From Terfezia claveryi (taxonomy: Eukaryota; Ascomycota; Pezizomycetes; Pezizales; Pezizaceae): a stretch of DNA of 64,000 bases. The notes beneath the pieces were generated by a model. It did no database searches. It had not been told where the DNA came from and was given only the letters and a program-made list of their open reading frames with translations. Shown in pieces: positions 33,370 to 44,516 of the stretch. Made by a program: the position numbers and the translations under genes. The stretch's first letter is position 1. Every line of letters begins with the position of its first letter. The stretch is taken from positions 1 through 64,000 of the forward strand of contig WHUX01000202.1 of assembly GCA_015179025.1 (NCBI GenBank), given 5' to 3'.

Positions 33370-33490
33370 CGCCGGAGCTGGCAAATTAACTTGCCTTGTC
33401 CCGAATCCACTCGGGTTTCGGCTGGCTCATCATGTCCACGCGGACCGGATATGAGTAATGAGTATTTAAATTAAATAAATAAAAAATCTT
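33370..33490 (+). mobile_element. LINE 3' tail fragment (family 2)
   Basis: CAAATTAACTTGCCTTGTCC...CGGGTTTCGGCTGGCTCATCA...ATATGAGTAATGAGTATTTA then AAATAAATAAATAAAAAA, parallel to 28217-28348 and 44216-44354. Confidence 0.65.
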
Positions 33491-33989
33491 TTGTAAAATC
33501 TTTTGATTCGTTCATCAAGTCAGTACCTGTGTGCCCTGGCCCGTGATACATATTATTTACTTTCCTAGTGGGTATCCCTCCCCCAGTTCGGACTTGTTTC
33601 ACTCAGTAACTTTCACAAATCTATCAAAACGCACGTAGTTAACCCCCGGCGTCTGGATTTGATTACCGCCAAATTGGTGTAACTTTCACACCAGTTATAC
33701 GGCTGACTGAGTGGAGATTTCGTTGTAATTGGCGTTTCTCTGCAATCTTTAGTCCCCGTAGTCGGGACAATTGTCTCTGGCTCTCAGCTCAGTAACTTTG
33801 TGACGGATAATTCTGCACGTTTGGTAGGTATCGTCAATATCTGATTCTATCATACCGTATAAACCAATCGTCTTAGCATATATTTTGAGCTCCATAAGGT
33901 CGACAAAAGCCACAGGCTGTAGAAATGCTATCGTGTATTTATTGATCTTTTTTTGCTTTGGCTCAACCTTGACTGCTTGTGACTACCGG
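33491..33989. other. Unassigned, no gene seen
   Basis: No open frame or repeat recognised. Confidence 0.4.
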
Positions 33990-35040
33990 AAATTCCTTTT
34001 TTTGTGAAAATAAACTCAGCATTTGCGTACGGTTCCAGCAAGGGTTCCAGAGGAGCCACTCGGAAACCGGGGTGGATTCAGGACAAGACATGCTAATCTG
34101 TCAGGTCCGGCAGATATATACAAGCAGAAGCAAATTGACCCGTGTCTCAAGAATAAAAAGAAATCGACCCAGTGCATAAAGTAGGTAAAGGGTGATCGGA
34201 ACGGAAAGGAAAGAAATGTCAGTGTCGAATGCCTTGCCTGAAATGATGAAATCAGTGTAATAGACGAGGTGAGCAAACAGTGTCAGAGAAGGAAGGAGAG
34301 CCGGAAATGAAAGCAGTAGCGCAAACAAGGCCTCTACTGCTTCCCATGAATCGCCGTCCTCCTGTTCCACCCAAACTGCTTGACCTAGGTCTTTACAATC
34401 CTTGTGATTGGCGAGATGGGCTCTCAGTTCATTGAATTCTGACCAGTAGAAGGTTAATATGACCCCCGCTCTCTATGTAAAAGCCGCAGAAGCGATATGC
34501 GCTGGAGTCTGTTTTCGAGATATGATAGAACCATGCTTTTAAGGGCCCCCCACAGTTGTTGGTGTAAGGAGTGTCTATTCCAATCGGTCCTCTTAACGCC
34601 GCATCCGGTTCTGAGCGCGATTCGTTTCTGATGGCTTGAGACAGCTGTCTAATTCTCATTTCGGTGATTCTTCTGGGTTGAAGAGAGATTTGCCCTAAGG
34701 CCGCAGAGCCACCTTCTTTCTCTTTCCCAGCGATGCCTTTACGGGCGCCAACCCAAACGATACAGGTGTTTTCTTGTTTGTGCTCTCTAGATTGGAGGAG
34801 GTGTGCCAGCTCGCGTTCGATGCCGGAGCGGGGTGGGTTACCTTTGGCGATATTCAGGGCTGTTGCAATAGCTGCGGAGGAATCGGTGAGCAAGGCGACC
34901 ATTTCCGTGGATAGAATCACGGAAAGTCTGTTGAGTACTTCTTCGTCAAGGATAATTTGTGATAGTCCTGGACTCCTACGGCTATGGTAAACCCCAATGA
35001 GAACCTATGGGTCCTCCTCCTGGATATCTCCCGACTGAGC
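33990..35040 (-). pseudogene. 5'-truncated LINE (RNase H, C-terminus, 3' UTR)
   Basis: Minus strand. The main open part (34429-34920) has LLTDSSAAIATALNIAKGNP (RNase H Asp) and a former WVxGHxGIxGNE motif altered to WVGARKGIAGKE, so the His is lost, then HISKTDSSAYRFCG and HINLLLVRIQ. After a stop it continues DSWEAVEALFALLL near 34350, the equivalent of the LINE-1 ORF2 end. The 3' UTR with the GAGCCACTCGGAAACC block ends near 33992 in a T-run. Confidence 0.8.
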
Positions 35041-36715
35041 TGACTAGATAATCAGCGCCTGCACATATCATTGGCATCTTGACACTCACCATAGTATGTC
35101 CTGGAAGTAACAATGCTTCCGCGGTAAATGGGAACACCAACAAATTAATGGTCATTTATAGCTCTTTGGTTCAAAGTCTCTAATCGGGATAATTGAGCAC
35201 TGGGGCAGGTACCGCTCCTCCCCTGGATGTAATTGCTACCTGATATAGTGACATGAGTTGTTTCCCTCTTGCATCTGTTACTGTTATGTATGATGTTTTG
35301 TGCTGAAAATATGGTAAATAGCGATGCCCCTGGAGGTACTATGGCATTAAGAGATCATCAATGTAGGAATAATGCTGAAACAAATATTGCTCGCACACCA
35401 ATGGCATCTCTAAAGGGTTCCGCACAGAAAAGTCGTTTTCTAGAGTTAAATTGAACCATATTGTGGACAGTGCTGTTTCGTACCCTGTCTCAAAGCTCTC
35501 ATGCCATTCATCTTGCCAACGGAAGATTGTCACTATTAGCTGTTCTGGGCTATGGTGTATTGTGCAGGGAGCCCAGTGCCGTCTCACATCGTTCTGACCA
35601 CGGCAATTAGCATTGTCTTAAGTTATTGGGGATTACATACCATATCATAGTCTGGTTGGCACAACGACCTCTGAAAGAGACCATATCGTAACTTCCGGAA
35701 GTATACCACTCCGTGATCAACTTCCCAAGCTCATTGAGGGGGGTACAGTCATAAATGTTGTATCCCAGTATCTGTGGATAATCCACACAGCCAAAACGTT
35801 AGTCTCGAACCCGACCGCTCCTACCAAAACGTGTATTTTGTATGTTTTCATCAAGGCCGCTCGAGGTACGGTTGTTTTCGTGTAGGCACACTTTTCAATG
35901 CTCTTTCGCCAACCGCCTAGTAGTCTCATGCCAAGTAGGGCGTTTTTGTCCCCGCTTTGTGTTGACTCGTCAGCCTGAATAATAGGCAAATGACCGTAGC
36001 TCATGGATTACTATCAATTGAATGCAATTTTAGATCCTACGTACAGTCAAATGTGTTTTCTGGACGATTTCATGAAAATATATCTGGTATAGGTGTCACT
36101 TGCCCCTGATTTCAGCTCTGGTCGTGTATTGATTCACGAAGTTTAACTCCTACCAAAGCAATGCTGACTCCCGTCGGCGTTCATTGGGGGTTTGAATTTC
36201 CATGGAAGTTGGGAGAGGTTCGAGGAAGTCGTAAGGGATCTTCAATCGTGTGTCTTGCTCTACAGATGAGGTGATATCAAAGGGACTTAAAGAAGACTCT
36301 TCGTGGCTCCTACGGTTTTCACAACATTACCTGATGAAGCAGATCCATTTTGTAAAACGCTTTATGTTATATTTTCAAATATGACAACGATATCACAAAG
36401 TAAAGAACCTATTTCGACACTCCAATCCTATATCCACCTCAATCAAGAGAAAACAAACACCGATTACCGGTGAACCCACTTCCGTCCCTTATAGACAGCA
36501 AGATGTGATGAAACGAAACAATAGTTATAGCAAGAGAGCTCTCAAGTAGACACCTTCCACTCAGCGAACGATGTTGCCAGCGTACAGAATGAGAACATAG
36601 CAAAGGAAATCACAAAATATCCCCCGCTTCATACCGCAAGCGAGCATTATTTCTCACTTCACTCACTTTCCGAAATGTTATATATCAAATCATCTCAATT
36701 CATCCTCAACCCTGT
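35041..36715. other. No supported gene; one micro-insertion
   Basis: Minus ORFs at 35339-35587 and 35717-36004 (82 and 95 aa) show no recognisable family and were not accepted as genes. The region after 36000 is the downstream flank of the three-exon gene. Confidence 0.4.
35647..35679 (-). mobile_element. Micro-insertion 4 (33 bp)
   Basis: Reads ATAGTCTGGTTGGCACAA then CGACCTCTGAAAGAG, with the CTCT/AGAG hairpin seen in copy 1. Flanked by 8-bp ACCATATC (35639-35646 and 35680-35687). Confidence 0.85.
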
Positions 36716-37732
36716 CTAGGGTAGCAGCTGAGATGCAAGCTTTCTTCCCTCGGTGATCCAGACATCAAGTTCCATCTCGTCGTCAGTGTCATTAATCTTG
36801 GTATCCTCAACGACGGGAGCATCCTGGGTGAGACAATCAGGAAATACTCTACGAGGGCCACGAACCCTGCGAGCAGGAGCTGGCACAGTGTACATCTGGA
36901 CAGGCCTATAAGAATTGATGCCCATCGCGCTGAGCCCATCAGTCACAGCCTGGACTGGGTTAACTGTAGGAACGTTGGGAATGATTGGTTGAAGAGGAAC
37001 CTGCCTAGGCATGGCGGCCCACTGTATAGCACCAAGCCAATTAGCATTTACTTATTACATTGTGAATGCAAAGTACTCACGAATTGGTGCAACAAGCGAC
37101 GTCCATTCTCTCCACCGAAGGCATTAATAGTCTCCCTCTGGGCTGCCCGCCTCTTCCTTTGCTCTTTGGCAGTTCCACGCTGCTCAGGATTATAGCGTGA
37201 ACGGTTCTCCATAAGATATGGCCTAATTGGCGGTGGCATTTCGTTCCTTCCCGTGCTTTGGTGGGTAGGAGAGTTGGGTGGAGTTGGGAGCTGAGAAGGA
37301 GGATAAGGTGCTCGACGATGAGCAGCAGGATGTGGAGTCCCAGTACGACGATGACGGGTTGCTCTTGCAGAGGTAGCCGTGATATCTGGAAGTATCATAG
37401 TGTCCAAAGCTTGTGCAGGGGTAGCCTGGATACCAGGAAGCATGGTAGGGTCCGAAAAAGGTTCGGAAAGTGCGCTACGAGGAATTCTTCGCAGAGTACT
37501 TTAGCACAGGCAATTCAAATCGCGTTATCGTTGACATGAGAGGGACTTACTGATATTGCAAGAGAAACTCATGTTTCTCTTGCTGAGCCTGCTGCTCCTG
37601 GATCCTAGCAGCCCTCATTTGACTGGCGAGTGCAGTGATATCGGCATCAGACGTAGCGCCCAATTGGTAGCCAGGATAGTAGTAGGTGTTGGCCACTTGG
37701 ACGTGAGGGGGATATTGAATAAAGGCAGACAT
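36716..37732 (-). CDS. Uncharacterised three-exon gene, 293-aa protein
   Basis: Exon 1 is 37551-37732 (ATG in AATACAATGTC), exon 2 37081-37474, exon 3 36716-37021. Intron 1 (37475-37550, 76 nt) has GTAAGT and ends GTAG. Intron 2 (37022-37080, 59 nt) has GTGAGT, branch-like TGCTAAT and ends ACAG. The three frames join without a stop to give 882 nt including TAG. The protein starts MSAFIQYPPHVQVANTYYYP, has a Gln-rich helix-like stretch at the first splice, a Pro/Arg/His-rich middle (PSQLPTPPNSPTHQ), a basic KEQRKRRAAQRE segment that may be nuclear-localising, and an acidic tail (TDDEMELDVW). No family recognised; a host nuclear protein is a guess. A TATATAT motif lies near 37899. Confidence 0.75.
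37022..37080 (-). other. Intron 2 of the 293-aa gene
   Basis: GTGAGT donor at the 37080 side, TGCTAAT branch-like site, ACAG acceptor; 59 nt, phase 0. Confidence 0.75.
37475..37550 (-). other. Intron 1 of the 293-aa gene
   Basis: GTAAGT donor at the 37550 side, TAG acceptor at 37475-37477, 76 nt; joins a phase-2 exon to H-A-L-S-E-P in frame. Confidence 0.75.
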
Positions 37733-37894
37733 TGTATTAGATGAATTTAGGTTCGTGACGAGAAGATGTGGATTGAAGAGCGCGGGGAAGAAGGAGCCTT
37801 GGGCGGTGAAGAATGGCTTGAGAAATGTGAAGGCAATTTGGTGAGAACGATGAAGGATGGGAAGAGAAGAGAAGATGGAGGAAGAGGGGTAAGA

Positions 37895-37906
37895 GGACCC
37901 CAATAT
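37895..37906 (-). promoter_or_regulatory. TATA-like element upstream of the 293-aa gene
   Basis: ACTATATATTGG on the minus strand about 165 bp before the ATG; the spacing allows a 5' UTR of about 130 nt. Confidence 0.4.
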
Positions 37907-38207
37907 ATAGTCCCTAGCGTCCTTTGGTGATTCATGGGGCAATTTGCGGGCTTGGCTCGAGGCCTAAGTATTCCGCAATACGAGCAGAAATTGTCGTTGC
38001 ACCGCGGGTGGTTGAGGGGCGATGCAGATAAGCGGATCCCCTTCCCGCCCCTCCTGCACGTAAAGACCCGACGTTGATGCGTATGTACGTACAATCAGTA
38101 GGAATTCAGGTTTAGGGAATCAAAAGGAACCAGGTTTAGGGTTGGTTATTTGCACGCCGATAGCCCCCACCACTTGCTAAACCTTACATAACCCAATAGG
38201 ACCGCAT

Positions 38208-38239
38208 ATGAGTAATGAGTCTTAAGAAAAAAAGAAAAT
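38208..38239 (+). mobile_element. Ultra-short LINE tail (32 bp)
   Basis: AGGACCGCATATGAGTAATG and an A-rich end, between ATAACCCAAT (38198-38207) and ATAACCCCAT (38240-38249), a 10-bp duplication with one mismatch. Confidence 0.75.
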
Positions 38240-38249
38240 ATAACCCCAT

Positions 38250-38870
38250 ATCGCCCGCCTACTAGAACTCTGTAAGCCTCTAGCCAATCACGATTCTCAA
38301 CTGGAGTTTTCTTGTTTCCATGCACGCATTCATGCAGGATCAAGCCTATAACAATTTCCAAAGTCTCCAGGTGCTCATTGACACTGAAACGGTTCATGAA
38401 AGCTGTGGAGCATGGGGGCAAGTAGGTAGTTTAAGCCTAGCCGTGACAAAACTAAGTGAATTCAATGAATACCCAGTTACAACACGAAGTATTCTTACCC
38501 TCGTAGGTAACCCCAGTTGGCGCATTTGATTGAGGCTTCTGGGTGAAACAAATCAGTACCTGCCTTTTGATCTCGCTTCTCCTCGCACGACTCTCTCCCT
38601 CTTTGTGCTCCCTCAGGTGCCCCACATAAGCGGCAGTCACCTATGGATGGCTCCCCACGGAACTGTCTTCTGGGAGAGCGCAGAAACCGCGATGTTCTAG
38701 GTACCAGAGCCTGTTACTGACATGTGGGAGGGGAAAATAATAACGGTACCTAGTTGGGTTTGTATTCCTTTGGTTACTAAAATTCACGTTAGCTGCTGCT
38801 GCAATCGTCAGTGAAACAATGTAGTTGTTGTTAGAAAGCCCCCCGAGGTAGGTATCCAGAACATCGGGGA
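38250..38870. other. Unassigned, no gene seen
   Basis: Short frames on both strands only. Confidence 0.4.
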
Positions 38871-38883
38871 AGTCACTTATCAA

Positions 38884-38897
38884 TAGTCTGGTTGGCA
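38884..38897 (-). mobile_element. Micro-insertion 5 (14 bp)
   Basis: TAGTCTGGTTGGCA between perfect 10-bp duplications CACTTATCAA (38874-38883 and 38898-38907). Confidence 0.88.
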
Positions 38898-38940
38898 CAC
38901 TTATCAACACACAACATCAGGCCCAAGTAATACTATATAG

Positions 38941-38952
38941 TAGTCTGGCTTG
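38941..38952 (-). mobile_element. Micro-insertion 6 (12 bp)
   Basis: TAGTCTGGCTTG between perfect 9-bp duplications ACTATATAG (38932-38940 and 38953-38961). Confidence 0.85.
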
Positions 38953-39135
38953 ACTATATAGGGCCTCATTATTAAGGTTAACAGAAGCCCCTATTATTTT
39001 AATTACTTAATTCCTCCATCATGGCTTTTTATTCTATAAGGTTTTGAACATGATGTGGCTAGCTTACATGCGTTAGCTTCCTCTATGTCTTTTTGCTGTA
39101 TTTCCTAAATTGGCGTCATGAATAGCAATTCCGGC

Positions 39136-39145
39136 TTAGTCTGGT
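39136..39145 (-). mobile_element. Micro-insertion 7 (10 bp)
   Basis: TTAGTCTGGT between perfect 8-bp duplications ATTCCGGC (39128-39135 and 39146-39153). Confidence 0.78.
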
Positions 39146-39153
39146 ATTCCGGC

Positions 39154-39684
39154 ATGTAATATACCCAGCTCGCCTTCTACCTGTATTTATTGCTCTAATG
39201 AGTGAAGCTTGCACTCCTGCATCTTCCGCTACCCAGTGAAGTCTGCCTTGCACTGCATTACCATCTACAACGTCAAAGATTACTGTATGCGGAGTTTTGC
39301 CATTCGGGGTAAAAGTAAAGTATTTGTAGGAACAAGCTTTCGCGATTCACAAATATCAAACAAATAGTCAAAAACAGCTTATTAAACAATTTGGGTCATG
39401 CATGCGGTTGTCCCATGTAGTTATGCATGTTACTGTAACACAACTTGCCACCGATCGCATAACCCTGGAACAAAGGCGATGAGAGCTAAAAACACTTCTC
39501 CCTTTAAATTCCATAGGAAATTCCTACGTCCCCTGACCATAAACAGAAATTCGAGTTCGAGTACCGCTGGGGATAACAATTGTCTGCATGCTGTTTCTTA
39601 TCAACAAAGAAGGGAGTAAATGTCGTGCTGCGAAATTTAGGCTATGGTATATATAATAAAAGTTTATGATTAGAAAGTATATTA
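39154..39684. other. Upstream flank of tRNA-Leu, no gene seen
   Basis: AT-rich, no supported ORF. Confidence 0.4.
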
Positions 39685-39776
39685 GGAAGGATGGCCGAGT
39701 GGTTATGGCGCTGTGTTCAGGTTGATAGCCAGTATCGCAGTGGGAAACCGCGTGGGTTCGATCCCCACTCCTTTCA
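39685..39776 (+). tRNA. tRNA-Leu(CAG) with 13-nt intron
   Basis: Acceptor GGAAGGA pairs with TCCTTTC (one G-U) with discriminator A. A-box TGGCCGAGTGG, anticodon stem CTGTG/CGCAG, loop TTCAG-G with anticodon CAG at 39718-39720. The intron is 39722-39734, after position 37. A long variable arm (GG-GAAA-CC) is typical of Leu. T-arm is GTGGG-TTCGATC-CCCAC. A T-rich pol III terminator follows. It decodes CUG as Leu. Confidence 0.93.
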
Positions 39777-39781
39777 CTAAA

Positions 39782-39799
39782 CTTTTTGCACTTTTTTTT
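39782..39799 (+). terminator. Pol III terminator of tRNA-Leu
   Basis: T5 at 39782-39786 and a T10 run shortly after, 6-20 nt past the tRNA 3' end. Confidence 0.7.
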
Positions 39800-41599
39800 T
39801 TCCCCCTCTCCAAAAAGTTACCCGAATAGGAAATAGCGTGTAGCCTTGTTTTAAGCTGCCATTCTATCAGTTCATTACTAGAGAAGGGCAAATATAGTCT
39901 CGACCCCGACCGCTCCATGCGGAATTTTGTGTACATCAATAATTATTCAAATAAATTGTAGTTTTCTGAGTGACTAATTTCTCGAGAACGTTGAGAATGT
40001 CAGCGCGTAAGGTGGATCAGCTACCGAACAGTACGTCTTCCTCCGATTATCCCTCCCTTAGTAAATGGATTTTTACCATTGCTGTGGAAGGTTGGTTCCA
40101 AATATATTCAACTATAGTACAAAAAAAGACTATTAACCAAAACGGAAAGACTCTAGAAGAGGAAACTGAAACAAGAAAAGACAAAACCGCAAAGTACCTT
40201 GGCGATAGAAAAACTACGTCACAATTCTGGAGGCCCCCATTTCACACCATGTATTCCTAAAACAGCTTCACCCACACAATCTCGTCTCCCCTTCATTGTC
40301 AGTCACGTCTGGAATATCATCCATCAAAAGCAATTCCCGCGGGCTGGATTGGGGTGACATAGTTCTGCCACTATTGTTGGGTGGAAAGGAAACTCTGCAA
40401 CGGGGTCGGAGGGGACAAGCTTTCTTCGATGATTTGCACGATCTTCAGTTGTTTAAGACACTCTCTTGGGCTTCACATTCTCGGGGATATTTTGTCTTGG
40501 ATCTAACCAGGCCTGTTGTATTCGAGAAACTCTGGGGGTATAGCCTGTAAATTAGTGTAATTAAAGAGATAGCCGAAGTTCCGAAGGCGAGCGATTTAAA
40601 GTTATAAGCGATGTACGCCGGGGGATATGTTGCCCTAAGTAAAGAAGTGGGTCGCGTAAGTGCTCCAGAGGGGGGGGGGGGGGGGGGATACGCATATGTA
40701 TCCCATAGATTATATCACCGAAGCATCTACCCGCTGTAGTCAGTGAGGCGGGTCCAGCCAATAGATCTTTTTCTCCAGGTATTTTTGTCTTGATCAATTA
40801 ATTCTAATCCCAAGTACTGAGCATATACGAAGTTAAAAATGAAGTGTAATCGTGGTCCTTTAATCAAGGGGTAATATGATGCAGAATGGAAGGTTTGAAT
40901 AAACCAGTAAGGCCGAAAATGGGGGGAGCCCACTGGCAGTTATGTTACCTAGTACCTCCTATGAATTTGAAATTGATATGTTTCCTCCGCAGTCGTCAAA
41001 TGCCGCAGGCCTAAGCTGTTGGGTATATCGAAGGGATTCTAATCCCTATAGAGGCAAAACCGAGTAATGCGTCATTAAAAAGAAAAGGCACAACGATCCC
41101 AAAGTACGTTGGGTATAATTTTAATCTTTTGCCTAAGTGTAACAGGTGCAGGTTATTTCTGAGAGGGACTATAACGTTTCCACCCTGCATTAAACCCAGG
41201 ACTTCAACGCATATAGGGAAAATAGCCTTTACAGGCCTACCAATAAGGAAAAAAAAAAAGCATAAACAGAAATATGTGGGAAATATCTGTGGGAGAGTCA
41301 ATCTAAGGATGCTAATGAAAATCTATAAACCCAATAAACAGAATAGATTCTCACAGGACACGTTCGTTGGTCACAAGTTAAACGCAATAATCCAGGGGGA
41401 ACGGGGTTTGTAGAGGGTCCATGCATCTCGGCGAACCTGATCAGTAGTAGGCTTTATCTACTTTGGAATGTGGGTTCGGCATAGGTGGTATACGGCTTTC
41501 TAAAATAGTTGCAAAAGCAAGGAGTAAACGGTATTGGGAGTAGATGAATACTACTTCCAACATCAGAAACAGCTTTAAGGCCTAAAACTCGTTACCAAG
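39800..41599. other. No supported gene; poly(G) tract
   Basis: Several short ORFs, none with a family. A G-run of about 18 at 40669-40687 stands out. No transposon recognised. Confidence 0.4.
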
Positions 41600-42224
41600 C
41601 TAGGTACTTCTCAAAGGACTACTCCGGGTGGGATTATGCATTTCACCTCGAGCGATTGATTCTGTAGTTGGTGGTCGGTAGTTGTAGTCTTTTAATATAT
41701 GCTACACGTTTGTATCAGTCAATCACATCCCAACGTAAAGCGAGAAAACTACATACCGAGACCCCTTTCCCCCGCTCCCTATAAAACTCCAGCAAGAAAG
41801 GCCCCGCAATAGGTGTAAATCGCACATTCGGTGGAATGTGCCAGTTGTTTGCTCCCGTGACACCAAGCCTGGCAAGGTCTTTTGATACCTTACAGCAAAA
41901 CCTGCGCTCTTGCCTTTGGTTTATGTGTAGCGACACAAGCTCGCGTTCTGCAGTGTTATCAACGTCCTCTCTTATCTCACCCTGACTGCCGTCAGCCAAT
42001 TCGGCGTTTGTAGCGGCAAGGGGATTGCCTGCACGGGTATCCGGTTCAGTCAGAAGTTTACTGTAAACCTCGTCCACAGCCTCGTCATCGGCGCAACTTG
42101 GGGTGTCAACAATGGCATTGCTGGGCTTGATCCGGAACGGTAATGGATGACGAGGAGGATCGGTATCGGGTGGTTGTGAGGAGTGTGAATATGGTGGGCC
42201 CTCCATCCTCAGTATAGCGCTCAT
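41600..42224 (-). CDS. Possible two-exon gene, uncharacterised
   Basis: A 277-codon open frame covers 41715-42548, but a likely intron at 41702-41756 (GTATGT donor, CTGATAC branch-like site, GTAG acceptor, 55 nt, phase 0) would splice ...RERGKGVS to HILKDYNYRPPTTES and end at 41600. Of several Met codons I took the one at 42224 (MSAILRMEGPPYSH), since the sequence upstream is Ser/Pro/Leu-rich and looks non-coding, giving 189 aa. The middle is acidic, followed by Cys/His-poor RRFCCKVSKDLARLGVTGAN. No family recognised. The gene could be real or chance. Confidence 0.4.
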
Positions 42225-42587
42225 GATCTCCGAGAAGAGGTTTTTGAAGAGACCAACGAGCAAAAGTAACATCGTTAGTTCCCTACAGCTGGTGAAGGAG
42301 TGGGGGCTCGTGAGAGTGGTTGGTGATGTTAACCAGGGTGAGGAGGGCTGTAGGAGGGCATCATATTTCCTGTCTCCTTTCACTCGTCGAATAGGCAGAA
42401 ATTGCGGGAAGATTGGAGACTGTGGTGGGAGGAGAAGGAGAAAGCTTCTAGGTTGCAGCGGTCGAAACAAGAGGAATCGCAGCTTGTGATGGACTATTAT
42501 TCCTTGTTGATTCTTCACTGTGCTATACCGGACTAGTTGGCATGACAACGAGAAGTTGCCACCTGCCTATGTAATACTGTAGTTACA

Positions 42588-42606
42588 TAGTCTGGTTGCA
42601 CACTAC
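42588..42606 (-). mobile_element. Micro-insertion 8 (degenerate, about 19 bp)
   Basis: TAGTCTGGTTGCACACTAC between TAGTTACA (42580-42587) and TAGTTAGC (42607-42614); two mismatches in the duplication suggest an older copy. Confidence 0.55.
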
Positions 42607-42614
42607 TAGTTAGC

Positions 42615-44147
42615 CTCCTGACGGAACTCTTTGGGCTAAGCATCCACTTCCAACTTCATTTTCACAACCTTCTGAACTACGTCCAACGAACGATATTTCA
42701 ACTGCATCACTGAGACTGATTCAAGCGTGATACCAGTCACCTCGGTACTACCCCAACCTGCTTTTATGAGAAACGAGGATGAGCTAATGGATGGAATTGC
42801 AACCTAGATATCTACTGAGAAAACGCACCTGCCTGCTTGGACTTGGGGAGCTATGTATGTATGTATGTATATATGGTAGGTACTTAGAGCGACCTTACAT
42901 ATGAGTTGCATCCTAACATTCCTGACCTACTCCCTAGACGGGTTTGGAGATGGAGGTCAGAGTTGATTTTGGAATCACGGTGGGTGCTGCAGAGGTACAA
43001 TGTCGGCCCAGATGGAGTCATACGAAAAAGGAATCTGAGACAAGCTAACCATGTGATTGATATAGGCAGGGGCATATGGAGGAATTATAGAAAGGATGCG
43101 GTTTGAGAGGGAGGCGAATGGTATGGGTTGGGTTTATGATGACTATGTCATTGAGGTAAAGGCGTTAAGTGGGGATTGAAGACTGGTATTACAGGCAAAC
43201 AGACATGGACTCATGAGGTCACGGTGACAACAACAGAAGCGGTTGCAAGATAGTATTTCGGTCATTTGGGAAAGGCAAGTACGTTATGTGAAGGGACCCA
43301 TGAGGTGTTTGCATTCGGTGTCCCTCACTAATGTCTCGTATTGTGTGTTACAGGTTAAGTGTGATGACTGGAAATGATTCACAAGGGAAAGCTGAACGAG
43401 AATGAACGTTGATTTTATTTAGATATATGGGAGATGTGAGGGAGGGGACAATGGGGAAGGGGCTGCCTTCATTTTCGTCTGTCCAGCGCCACGCAGGCAA
43501 GAAGTTAAATAGAAGGGGGATTGTGCTGCTTCTATTTTTCTTCTGCCAAACCTGCTACCGGTTGGGCAGAAGAAAAACAACTGCTCCGATGGAAAAATAA
43601 GAGAGATGGAATTTAAAGCAGCACCCCAATCTTCCCCACCCCCACCCTCAACTTGTCCTTCTACTTTTCTATGATTCCCCTCCTTTCTTTCACCACACCT
43701 AACCGTACGGGGGTTGATCATAAAAAAAGAAAAGGAGGGAAAGCGAGGGAGAAGATCAGCGCCAGCGCCATGCGGGAAGTGTGAGGGGTTAGGTAGACCT
43801 TGTTCTTTACTTCTGCGGCTTTGCTCTCTTTCCCCCCAACACCCCCGTCCCCTGCCCCCACCATTTCCTCATTTGCTTTGTTTATATATATATATGTATA
43901 TTTATACATATGTAGAACAAAATCAGGGGGCACCTTCCATTTTCTCCCCCAACTCCCCTTCTTCTACCCCCGTACCTCCCCTATTGTACAATACAATGGG
44001 GCCGGTAAGGGGGGGATGGGGACGGGGGAGAAAAGAGGGGGGCCAAGACCCCAGCACTCTTCCTTTTCTTTCGTAGAGGTAAAGAGGAGGGAAAGAGAAA
44101 GAGACAGAGAGGACGAAGGAAACAGGAAGGCCAAGACCCAGGACACT
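42615..44147. other. No supported gene
   Basis: GTATGTAT microsatellite at about 42850-42870. Purine/pyrimidine-biased stretches (43430-44140) give long low-complexity ORFs on both strands, rejected. A TATATATATATGTATATTTATA run at 43883-43910. Confidence 0.4.
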
Positions 44148-44354
44148 TTTTTTTCATGACGAGCCACCCGGAAGCCCGGACATGACCCTTCTGTTTCCTC
44201 GAACTTCTTTTGCGTTGGTGGATTGTACATTTCCGCCGGACCTGACAGAATAACTTGTCTTACTGAATCCACCCGGGTTTCCGGGTGGCTCATCATGGTT
44301 CCCTAACTGGGACCGCATATGAATACTGGGATATTGAAAAAAAAAAAAAAAAAG
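44148..44354 (+). mobile_element. LINE tail (family 2) with inverted 5' piece
   Basis: 44216-44354 is a plus-strand LINE tail (CTGAATCCACCCGGGTTTCC, GGGTGGCTCATCATGG) ending in A18. Just before it, 44148-44190 carries the same GGGTGGCTCGTCATG block in reverse after a T-run. The inverted pair could be a twin-priming product or two independent insertions. Confidence 0.55.
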
Positions 44355-44454
44355 GTGCTGGGCCACCCTATATTTTTCTCCGCTAGGCCCAGCCCCCTAG
44401 TGACAATTCGGACACCGAATGGGCCGCAGACGCGCCTGATAATTGTGCTGTCAG

Positions 44455-44516
44455 TTTTTTTTTTTTTTTTAAATTCTCATTACACATATGCGATTCCAGG
44501 GGGACCATGATGAGGA
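44455..44516 (-). mobile_element. Short LINE tail (62 bp)
   Basis: T-run, AAATTCTCATTACACATATG, then GGGGGACCATGATGAG, between perfect duplications TGTGCTGTCAG (44444-44454 and 44517-44527). Confidence 0.88.

Noticed and set aside
35339..36004. Two minus ORFs of 82 and 95 aa as host genes
   Set aside because: No recognisable domain, no plausible splice join found between them, weak start contexts.
43714..44159. 120-aa and 119-aa plus ORFs and antisense ORFs
   Set aside because: Low-complexity purine/pyrimidine tracts open in several frames; no consistent coding signal.
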